This document shows, piece by piece, positions 17,413 to 24,441 of a stretch of DNA of 54,913 bases; position 1 is the first letter of the stretch; every line of letters starts with the position of its first letter. Under the pieces are notes generated by a model. It did no database searches. It saw only the letters and a list, made by a program, of their open reading frames with translations, and was not told where the DNA came from. The position numbers were made by a program, and so were the translations under genes. This stretch comes from Halobacteriales archaeon QS_4_69_34 (lineage in GTDB: Archaea > Halobacteriota > Halobacteria > Halobacteriales > Halococcaceae): contig PXRN01000022.1 in the NCBI GenBank assembly GCA_003021045.1, positions 5,844-60,756 on the forward strand. The letters run 5' to 3'.

Positions 17413-18485
17413 GCCCGGACCCCCTGAAGCGCGACGGCCTCACCGAGTGCGTCGAGCTTCGCTTCGAACTTCCCCACGGGCAGGTAGAACAGTCCCGTGT
17501 TGGGCGTCGCGTGGATCGTGTCGAACGCGGCCGCGCTGTTCTCGCGCACCCACGCGACGCGTTCGGCGATCGTCTCGGGCTCCTCGATCAGTGTGTTCTG
17601 GCCGTCCACCACCCCGAGCGCGATGTCCTCTTTGGTGCCGTACTCGTTGATGTTGTACATGCTTGCCTCGTGCTCGGTGAGGAGGTCGTAGCCCACGGCG
17701 TCGACGTCGGCGTCGAGCAGGTGGGCGTGGACCCGTTCGTCGAGCGCGCCCCAGTAGGTCTGGCAGACGACGTCGGCGTCGGTCGCGCCCGCCACCCGGT
17801 CGATGGCGGCGCTGGCGCGCTCGTCGGCCCCCGCGCCCGGCGGGTCGACGACGAGCGACGGCTCCGAGAGAAAGAGGGTCTCGACGTCGGGAAACGCTTT
17901 GACCTCGTCCGCGAGAAAGTCGCCTACCGCGTCGAGGAAGGCCGCCGCGTCGCCGTAGTGCTCGTCGGTGGCGAGCTCGGCGAGCGAGTACGGTCCCGGC
18001 AGAACGGCTTGCAGCGCGCCGTCGCCGCGGCTCGCGGTTCCGTCGTCGGCGTCGCCGCCGTCGCTGTGCCCTTCGGCGTCGCCACCGCCCGCGTCGGCGT
18101 CGGCGAGGAGCTCGCTCGCCGCGTCGAGTTCGGCGGCCACGTCGCCGTCGAAGCCCAGCTCGTCGACGACGACCGGCTCCCGGTAGAAGTTGTTGTTGTC
18201 GTAGTACCGGACGATCCCTCTGGTTTCGACCGCGTCGTGGATACAGAGCGGGTGGGCGAGCATGTCGTCCCAGCGGAGCTGGCCCTCGACGATCCGGTCG
18301 AGCCCCGCCTCGCGCTGGCGCTCGATCACCTCCGCGCGCGCCTCGCCGTAGACCCCGGCGACGGCCTCGCTTTCCTCGCCGTGGACGAGGCCCTCCTTCT
18401 GGTGGCCCTTCAGGTCGCCCAATCGGTTCTTCGCCCAGTCCGGCAGCGGGAACAGCCCCGGCGTCGACGCGAGGAGGTGGGTCAT
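17409..18485 (-). CDS. MetE-like barrel lacking zinc ligands (N-terminal-type subunit)
   Basis: This 358-residue MetE-family barrel is encoded directly before the zinc-bearing MetE gene with a four-base overlap. The positions of the zinc ligands are changed. VVCQTYWG replaces the HxC motif and ATPNTGLFYLP replaces the SPDCGL segment. It therefore cannot carry the catalytic zinc and resembles the N-terminal, folate-contacting half of full MetE. A Gly/Asp-rich insertion sits near residues 130-160. The pair looks like a split two-subunit MetE. An AT-rich promoter (cttaatatttgc) lies just upstream. Confidence 0.88.
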   Translation of the reverse strand: MTHLLASTPGLFPLPDWAKNRLGDLKGHQKEGLVHGEESEAVAGVYGEARAEVIERQREAGLDRIVEGQLRWDDMLAHPLCIHDAVETRGIVRYYDNNNFYREPVVVDELGFDGDVAAELDAASELLADADAGGGDAEGHSDGGDADDGTASRGDGALQAVLPGPYSLAELATDEHYGDAAAFLDAVGDFLADEVKAFPDVETLFLSEPSLVVDPPGAGADERASAAIDRVAGATDADVVCQTYWGALDERVHAHLLDADVDAVGYDLLTEHEASMYNINEYGTKEDIALGVVDGQNTLIEEPETIAERVAWVRENSAAAFDTIHATPNTGLFYLPVGKFEAKLDALGEAVALQGVRA

Positions 18486-18597
18486 CGTCTCCCGGGAGGG
18501 AATGCGGAGGCTTAATATTTGCTACTCGGTTCCATAACTATGGATAATTACACGGCCGTCGACGGGACACTCGGACCGCCCTCGTGTGTCGACAGCG

Positions 18598-19170
18598 TCA
18601 GGGTTTCCGAACGAGCTCCAGTACCGAAAGGACCTCGAAGGGAAACGAATCGGTCGCCACGATCTCGTGGACGAACCCGTTGCGCTCGGCGCGCGCGGTC
18701 ACCTCGTCGAGCCCGGCGAGGCTGCTGACGAGCAGGAGGGCGACGCCGCCCGGCGCGAGCACTCGACCCACTCCATCGAGAAACGGCTCGATGACGGCAC
18801 GACCCGTCTTCCCGCCCGAGAGCGCGAGCGCCATCCAGTCCTCGCGTGCGTCCGCGGGCGACGTGGGAAGGTAGGGCGGGTTGAACAAAACGGCGTCGAA
18901 CGTTTCCGCGCGGAAGGGCGCGAGGAGATCCGCGCGAACGGTCGGCACGCCGTGTTCGCGCGCCCGCCGGCAGGCGTGGGGATTGGGGTCCGAACCGAGA
19001 ACTCTCGCACCGTGCTCCTCGCGCACCGTCGCGGCGACGTAGCCCGAGCCCGTACCGACGTCGAGGACGGAATCGGCGGGCGAGACGCGCTCGATTGCCG
19101 CCGTCGCGAGGAGGTGGGAGTCCTCGGCGGGCTCGTAGACGTCGCCCGCGCGGCGCTCGTCGAGGCCCAT
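18598..19170 (-). CDS. HemK2/Mtq2-type protein glutamine methyltransferase
   Basis: This is a 190-residue class I SAM methyltransferase. Motif I is VLDVGTGSGYVA at residues 35-46, and the catalytic NPPY is at 97-100, which marks N5-glutamine or adenine-N6 methyltransferases. At this length, and lacking the N-terminal domain of bacterial PrmC, it matches the archaeal/eukaryal Mtq2 form that methylates the GGQ glutamine of release factor aRF1. It follows the MscS gene after one base, and the run rpl21e-rpoF-DUF655-ksgA-hemK is widespread in archaea. Confidence 0.9.
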   Translation of the reverse strand: MGLDERRAGDVYEPAEDSHLLATAAIERVSPADSVLDVGTGSGYVAATVREEHGARVLGSDPNPHACRRAREHGVPTVRADLLAPFRAETFDAVLFNPPYLPTSPADAREDWMALALSGGKTGRAVIEPFLDGVGRVLAPGGVALLLVSSLAGLDEVTARAERNGFVHEIVATDSFPFEVLSVLELVRKP

Positions 19171-19171
19171 C

Positions 19172-20344
19172 TCACTCCCCGCCGTCGGTCGTCGCGGTCG
19201 GCGTCCCGGAGTCGCCCGCCTTTTCGCCCGCCTCCGGAGGGTCGGACGCGGGACGCCCGTCGTCGATCCCGAATCCCCTCTCCTCGCGGGCGCTGAGCGT
19301 GCGTTGGGGGAACGGGATGGTGATCCCCTCGCGGTCGAAGGCCGTCTTCACCGACCGGATGACGCCCGTCTGGGCCTTCCACTTCCGCCGGGAACTCGGC
19401 TTGTCGATCCAGAAGCGCAGTTCGAGGACGATCCCCGAGTCCGCGAAGCGCCGCAGCACGACTCGCGGCGAGGGCGTGTCAAGGGTCTCTTCGGGCCTCT
19501 CCATCGCGTTCTCGGCGGCCTCGATCGCCCGATCGAGGTCGGCCCCGTAGTCGGTGGCGACCTCGACGTCGATCCGGAGGCGGTCGTTGTGCGAGCGATT
19601 GACGAACGGGCTGTTCGTGATGTGATCGTTGGGGATCAGGACGTGCTCGTCGTCGAAGGTGCGGATCTTCGTGTTGACGATGGTGACGTCCCGGACGATG
19701 CCCTCGTACTCCTCGACCTCGATCCAGTCGCCGACTCGAAATGGCCGCGAGAACAGGAGGACGAACCCGGCAGTGATCGCACTGAGGGTGCCCCGGGCCG
19801 CGAAGCCGAGCACCGCGCCGAGCACGCCCGCGCCGACGAACAGCCGCCCCGCGTCGACGCCCCACACCGCGAGCACGGCGAAGAAGGCGAGCACGAACAC
19901 CGCCACGTCGGCGACGTGGTAGGCGACCTCGCTCTGGTGGCTGGTGATCGCGCCGTGCTCCTCGGCGAGCCGATCGATCGAGCGGTTGACGAGCCGGATC
20001 AGGAGGTAGGCGACGACGACGACCGTCCCGGAGAGCAGCCCCCGGGCCGCGGTGATGCGGTCGACGGCCAGCTGTTCGGCCACGAACACGGCGACGAAGG
20101 CGACCTCCCAGATCGACGTGAGCGCGAGCACTGCGAGGACGGTCAGCACTGCCACCGTCCCGGCCTGGGTCGCCTCGGTGAGCCGCGAGCTGTACCGTTT
20201 TTTCAGTGGACCGCCGGCCCGCTGGATCAGCCCGCCGGCCGCGACGAGCGCCGCCAGAACGACGAGGGTGGCGAGAAGCTGCGTGCCGATCGAGTCGAGA
20301 TAGGCCTCCTGGAACGCTTCGAGGAAGTCCGGGTGGAACGTCAC
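19172..20344 (-). CDS. MscS family mechanosensitive channel
   Basis: This is a 390-residue small-conductance mechanosensitive channel, which releases solutes on osmotic downshock. Four membrane helices are visible: about 22-42, 65-95, 105-125 and 150-170. The pore-lining TM3 follows (GVLGAVLGFAARGTLSAI), then the beta domain starting at FSRPFRVGDWIEVEEYEG. The cytoplasmic alpha/beta domain follows and the C-terminus is an acidic, disordered tail. It is inserted between ksgA and the hemK2 gene. For a halophile importing osmolytes, a release valve is a fitting partner, but no direct link is shown. Confidence 0.92.
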   Translation of the reverse strand: MTFHPDFLEAFQEAYLDSIGTQLLATLVVLAALVAAGGLIQRAGGPLKKRYSSRLTEATQAGTVAVLTVLAVLALTSIWEVAFVAVFVAEQLAVDRITAARGLLSGTVVVVAYLLIRLVNRSIDRLAEEHGAITSHQSEVAYHVADVAVFVLAFFAVLAVWGVDAGRLFVGAGVLGAVLGFAARGTLSAITAGFVLLFSRPFRVGDWIEVEEYEGIVRDVTIVNTKIRTFDDEHVLIPNDHITNSPFVNRSHNDRLRIDVEVATDYGADLDRAIEAAENAMERPEETLDTPSPRVVLRRFADSGIVLELRFWIDKPSSRRKWKAQTGVIRSVKTAFDREGITIPFPQRTLSAREERGFGIDDGRPASDPPEAGEKAGDSGTPTATTDGGE

Positions 20345-20425
20345 GCCGACCGACCTCCCGCTCGGACCGGGCGTCCTCGGGGACGCCGAGCGGTGCCGTC
20401 GAGCCCACCGACTCGCCCCGCCGTG

Positions 20426-20697
20426 TCAGGCGCGCTCAATCCACTCACCGCCACAGTCCGGACAGAGCGGACGGGGGTCGTCGTACTCCGCGAGGCAGTC
20501 GACGCAGCGGTACGTGCTCGCATCGCTTCCATCGCTCGCCGTCGAGGGGAGCGTCTCCCTTATACTGCTTGTGATGCCCGTGTTCTCGCCGAAGATCGCC
20601 GATCGCTTCGGGACGCTGCTTTCATATGCAAGATCCGGCGGGGCTGCCGGAGGACACTGCCGACGACCGCACTCGATGCACTCTTCGGTCGGCTCAC
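20426..20697 (-). pseudogene. Zinc-ribbon protein with no start in frame (probable frameshift)
   Basis: The frame directly after the ksgA stop codon reads like a two-part zinc ribbon. CIECGRRQC lies near its beginning and YRCVDCLAEYDDPRPLCPDC near its end, closing with GGEWIERA. It contains no ATG, GTG or TTG before the first cysteine pair. A GTG at 20697 opens in a neighbouring frame, and one extra base shortly after it would join the two. So the gene is either frameshifted (real or sequencing error) or uses an unrecognised start. A family cannot be named. Confidence 0.45.
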
Positions 20698-20743
20698 CGC
20701 CCGTGGCTCGTCGCCTCGGCGGCCGCGTTCGGGACGAGAGCGG

Positions 20744-21724
20744 TCACGTCGGGTCACCGTGCTCGCGTGCGAGGCGTGCCAGCGCGGCGAACTCCGCGGG
20801 CGTCACGGTGCCGGCCCGCTGGTCCATCAGTGACTCGTCGGCCGCCTCAACCACCGCGTCGGGATCGTCCAGCCCGGAGATGTGGGCGGTGTTCCGGATC
20901 GCGTTGCGCATCGTCTTGCGGCGCTGGGTGAACACCGCCGTCACGAACCCGAGGAAAAAGTCCTTGTCGAGGCCGTCCTCGCCGACCCCGCTGCCGGCAG
21001 CGTCGCTCTCCGCGCCGCCACCGGCAGCGTCGGCGGTCGCGTAGTCGGGCTCCTGGGGGCGGAGTCGCACGACCGCGCTCTCGACGGCCGGCGGCGGCGC
21101 GAACGCCGCCGGAGGGACGATCTCGACGATCTCGCTCGCGGCGTAGTGGCCCGCCGTCACCGACAGCCGGCCGTACGCCGCGCTACCGGGCTCGGCGACG
21201 AGCCGCTCGGCGAACTCGCGCTGGACCGTGACGACGAGCGGTCGCCGCCGCGGGAGTAGCGCGAAGAGGAGTTCGCTCGACGCACCGTAGGGGAGGTTCG
21301 ACACCGACGTAGTGAACGCCGGGAGGGCGACGTCGAGTGCGTCGCCCGCGACGACCGCGAGTCGTTCCCGCTCGATCGCGTCGGTGAACTCCTCGCGGCA
21401 GAACGCGGCGAGCCGGGGGTCGCGCTCGATCGCGGTGACGCGATCGGCGACCTCGAGCAGGCGATCGGTCAGCGCGCCCGTCCCCGCCCCGATCTCGAGG
21501 ACGTGGGACGTGTCGAACCCGGCGTCGATCGCGTGTTCCGGCAGGCGATCGAGCACGCGATCGTCGATCAGGAAATGCTGGTCGCGCCGCGGATCGCCCC
21601 GGACGCCGGCCCGCGCGAGCAGCGCGTCGGGGTCGCGTCCTCCAGCGGTGCTATCCGGATCGTTTTCCCGGGGGGCGTCCGAGTCGCCCCCGGTGGCCTC
21701 CGGATCCGTCCCGGGGGACGTCAT
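20744..21724 (-). CDS. ksgA: 16S rRNA (adenine-N6,N6)-dimethyltransferase
   Basis: KsgA/Dim1 dimethylates two adjacent adenines near the 3' end of 16S rRNA during ribosome assembly. The 326-residue protein has a disordered acidic N-terminus of about 45 residues typical of halophiles. It then shows DQHFLIDDRVLDR, motif I VLEIGAGTGALTDRL and motif IV SNLPYGASSELLFAL. The C-terminal helical domain includes FTQRRKTMRNAI. The ATG at 21724 is preferred over an earlier one at 21766. It follows DUF655 and rpoF in the conserved archaeal order. Confidence 0.94.
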   Translation of the reverse strand: MTSPGTDPEATGGDSDAPRENDPDSTAGGRDPDALLARAGVRGDPRRDQHFLIDDRVLDRLPEHAIDAGFDTSHVLEIGAGTGALTDRLLEVADRVTAIERDPRLAAFCREEFTDAIERERLAVVAGDALDVALPAFTTSVSNLPYGASSELLFALLPRRRPLVVTVQREFAERLVAEPGSAAYGRLSVTAGHYAASEIVEIVPPAAFAPPPAVESAVVRLRPQEPDYATADAAGGGAESDAAGSGVGEDGLDKDFFLGFVTAVFTQRRKTMRNAIRNTAHISGLDDPDAVVEAADESLMDQRAGTVTPAEFAALARLAREHGDPT

Positions 21725-21863
21725 CGCCACCCGTGGCGACAGGACGGTACTGTCGGTGAGGAGCATCTCCCCGCTGATCGTCGTCGGATCGGCGGACGAC
21801 GGTGAAACCGCCGGGAACGCGAGCGAGCGGGACGGCCACCGGCAGTAGGGGCGGCAGCTCCGC

Positions 21864-22460
21864 TCACTCCTCGTGCCCGACGAACGTCCGGTACTTGAGG
21901 TCCTCCTCGCGTAGCTCCTCTAGGATGCGCTCGACGAGCACCTCCTCGGGGTTGTGGAGCCCCGAAACCCGCTCTTCGAGCTCCGCGAAGCTCCCGAAGG
22001 GCTCTCGCTTGCGTTCGTCGAGCACCCCGTTTCGCAGCTTCTTGCCGATGCCGGGCAGGAGGTTGAGCTGGTGGAGCCGGAGGGTGATCGGCTCGGCGTC
22101 GTTGTAGAAGTCGACGAACCGGCGCTCCTCGCGATCGACGACCTCCTCGACGACGTACTCCAGCTCCGAGCGCGCCCCGCTCGTGAGCTCCGCGTGGTCG
22201 ACCTCCCGAACCCGCTCGACTGGCCCGTCGTCCCCATTCCCGTCCCTGTCGGCGTCGACGCTCACGCGATCGCCGATCGAAACCTCGGTCTCGGGGGCGA
22301 GCTCGAGCTCGACGAGCCGGAGATCGGCCTCGAGGAGGGCGTAGGCGACCGGCTCGCGCTCGTAGGGTGGACGGTCGTCGTCGGGACGACCGTTCGGTAG
22401 GACGTCGAGGACGACGGCCAGCCCGGCCCCCGTGCCCTCTTCGCTCTCGGCTGCGCTCAT
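21864..22460 (-). CDS. DUF655 family protein, putative nucleic-acid binding
   Basis: This 198-residue protein of the archaeal DUF655 family has an N-terminal OB-like beta segment and a C-terminal helix-hairpin-helix region. The latter shows LNLLPGIGKKLRNGVLDERK around residues 130-150. This HhH motif suggests DNA or RNA binding. It is nearly always encoded next to rpoF and ksgA. The ATG at 22460 lies 29 bases after the TATAAG box, fitting a leaderless transcript. Confidence 0.88.
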   Translation of the reverse strand: MSAAESEEGTGAGLAVVLDVLPNGRPDDDRPPYEREPVAYALLEADLRLVELELAPETEVSIGDRVSVDADRDGNGDDGPVERVREVDHAELTSGARSELEYVVEEVVDREERRFVDFYNDAEPITLRLHQLNLLPGIGKKLRNGVLDERKREPFGSFAELEERVSGLHNPEEVLVERILEELREEDLKYRTFVGHEE

Positions 22461-22482
22461 GGCCACCCTACGCCGACGGATC

Positions 22483-22498
22483 ACTTATACTGTCGGTC
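22483..22498 (-). promoter_or_regulatory. Promoter GACCGACAGTATAAGT of the DUF655 gene
   Basis: On the minus strand this is exactly the 16-base sequence found before the RCK/DHH gene at 14451-14466. It is placed to serve as BRE/TATA for the DUF655 gene. To its upstream side the similarity to the MITE-like end goes on for about 8 further bases (tcgggag), so it may be a solo terminal repeat. Confidence 0.55.
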
Positions 22499-22666
22499 GG
22501 GAGGCCACGACGGGCCGACGATGCGATCGGTGTCGACCGATCTGCCGTTGCACGCTCGCGTTCAGTTGTCCGGGGAGGGGGTCGTGTCGCGCCGCAGCCC
22601 CGCGCGAAGCCGGGAACGACACCGAAGCCAGGACAGCACACGGGCGGACCACGCAGCACGACCGAT

Positions 22667-23023
22667 TCAGGCGTATTTGGCGACGACGCTGAGGATCTCG
22701 TCGAGCTCCTCGCCCGAGAGCGAGTAGCGCTCCTGGGCGTAGACCGCGCGCAGCTCGTCGCGCGTCCGCGGGAGCAGGTCGGCGATCTTGTAGGCGGTCG
22801 CCTCCTCGACGCCCTCCAGTTCGCGGAGCTCGGCGACGAGCTCGCGGGATTCGGCGGGCTCGAGCTCGGCGAAGCGGTTGACGTGCTCGATGGCCCGGGC
22901 GAGCTCGTAGCGCAGCTCGCGGTCCTCGTCGGCGGCGCGCTCGGCTTCGATGTCGGCGAGGACCGCCTTCGTCTCCGCGACGGTCAGGTACTCCTCGTCG
23001 AGTACCTCCTTGAAGATCGTCAC
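22667..23023 (-). CDS. rpoF: DNA-directed RNA polymerase subunit F (Rpb4)
   Basis: This 118-residue archaeal Rpb4 homologue pairs with RpoE (Rpb7) to form the polymerase stalk. It is almost fully helical. Its HRDC-like C-terminus shows EEATAYKIADLLPRTRDELR and ELDEILSVVAKYA. It follows rpl21e after six bases, so the two are almost certainly co-transcribed. Confidence 0.94.
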   Translation of the reverse strand: MTIFKEVLDEEYLTVAETKAVLADIEAERAADEDRELRYELARAIEHVNRFAELEPAESRELVAELRELEGVEEATAYKIADLLPRTRDELRAVYAQERYSLSGEELDEILSVVAKYA

Positions 23024-23029
23024 GCCGAC

Positions 23030-23320
23030 TCACCCCTGCCGACGGAGGTGAGCGGACGTGGCGATCACGGTCTTCTCGACGCCGTCGTCGGTCACCCGGA
23101 CCCGATAGGCTCGGCCCTGCTCGCCGAGCACCTCGCCGGTGTGGCCGTTGAACCGGGGATGAAATCGCCCGTCGGGCACGCTCGGGTCGATGGCGAGGTG
23201 GACGCGCTCGCCGGGCGCGTAGGACTCAACGGCGCGCTGGGGCGGGGAAGCCCCGCGCTCGCGCGGGTCGTTCGACAGCTTCTTTCTGGTTCCGTGGCGC
23301 GGTCCGTTCGAACTCGGCAT
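23030..23320 (-). CDS. rpl21e: Ribosomal protein L21e
   Basis: This is a 96-residue archaeal/eukaryal large-subunit ribosomal protein eL21. It opens with [20 protein letters not shown], which carries the conserved GTRxKL motif. It continues with [19 protein letters not shown] and [15 protein letters not shown]. The ATG at 23320 is the family's usual start; an ATG four codons upstream is possible. It is the first gene of the rpl21e-rpoF unit. Confidence 0.95.
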   Translation of the reverse strand: MPSSNGPRHGTRKKLSNDPRERGASPPQRAVESYAPGERVHLAIDPSVPDGRFHPRFNGHTGEVLGEQGRAYRVRVTDDGVEKTVIATSAHLRRQG

Positions 23321-23598
23321 GGTCTTGCCCATCCATACTCGCTCGGTGTGATAAAACGTGCGTTCCCGATCAGGCGCGAGGCGGCGATCGACGCGTCCCG
23401 GCTTTCCGACCAACGACCCGAATACCTACAAGTACCCGGCGGTCCGATACGGGGTATGTCCGGAACGGGACCGGGACGACTCCCGGCGGCGTCCGGTATC
23501 GCGCGGGTCACGACGCGCCCGACCCGCCCAGCGAGAGGCAGGCCGGAGGGGACGGCCCCGCCGAGCCGAGAGCGTGGCGGCCGGCGAGGTGTCGCGGG

Positions 23599-24246
23599 AT
23601 GGGCCTGATCGTCGACGCGGAGATCGCCCATCCGGACCTCGCCCTGACGCCGACGATCGAGGCGGTCCCCGAGACCACGATCCGCGTCATCCCTCACTCC
23701 ACGACGGATCCGGAGACTCGACAGTTCTTTTTCATGATCGAGGACGGACAGTTCGACGAGTTCGAGGCCGTTATCGAGTCGGACCACACCGTGGCCGAGT
23801 CGCTGCTCGTCGCCGAGTCCGCGGCCGGCCGCATCTACCGGCTGCGCCACACCGACGAGACGAAGCTGCTCTCGCCGAAGACCGTCGCCGTGGGCGGGCT
23901 GATGCTCGAAGCCGAGAGCACCAGAGCGGGCTGGAGTGTCCGCCTCCAGCTCCCGGACCGTGAGGCGCTGTCGCGGCTGTGGGAGTTCTGTCGGGACGAG
24001 GGAATCGCCTTCGAGCTGCGCCAGCTCTATCGGCGCGACGACTGGCGGACCGACGACGCGATCGGGCTGACCGAGGCCCAGCGGACCGCGCTCGTGACGG
24101 CCTACGACGAGGGCTACTTCCGGGAGCCCCGCGACACGTCCTTGGAGGAGCTGGCCGACGCGCTCGATATCTCGCCGTCGGCGGTCGGCGGCCGGATACG
24201 CCGTGGTACGGCCACGCTCGTCGAATCGACGCTCGTCGAGGAGTGA
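23599..24246 (+). CDS. Bat-type helix-turn-helix transcription regulator
   Basis: This 215-residue regulator is of the haloarchaeal HTH-10 (bacterio-opsin activator, Bat-like) group. Residues 1-150 form the family's N-terminal sensor-like region. The C-terminal HTH covers residues 160-210, with LTEAQRTALVTAYDEGYFRE and SLEELADALDISPSAVGGR. Targets are unknown. It lies just before folCP on the same strand with a 195-base gap and its own promoter for folCP, so a link to folate genes is possible but unproven. Confidence 0.9.
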   Translation: MGLIVDAEIAHPDLALTPTIEAVPETTIRVIPHSTTDPETRQFFFMIEDGQFDEFEAVIESDHTVAESLLVAESAAGRIYRLRHTDETKLLSPKTVAVGGLMLEAESTRAGWSVRLQLPDREALSRLWEFCRDEGIAFELRQLYRRDDWRTDDAIGLTEAQRTALVTAYDEGYFREPRDTSLEELADALDISPSAVGGRIRRGTATLVESTLVEE

Positions 24247-24441
24247 GCCGTCGCCCGGCCGATCCGGGATCGACGCGACCGTCGCCCGCCGTCGTCCGGA
24301 CCCGGCCGCCGTGCCGTCCCGACGAGACGTGCGGTCGAGCGGCGGCCACGACGGCGGCACTCCGGATCGGAGCGGTTGCGACTCGGCAGCGATCGACTGG
24401 CCGGCGAGAGCTTTATTGGCGGCGGCGAACCGGAAAACGAT

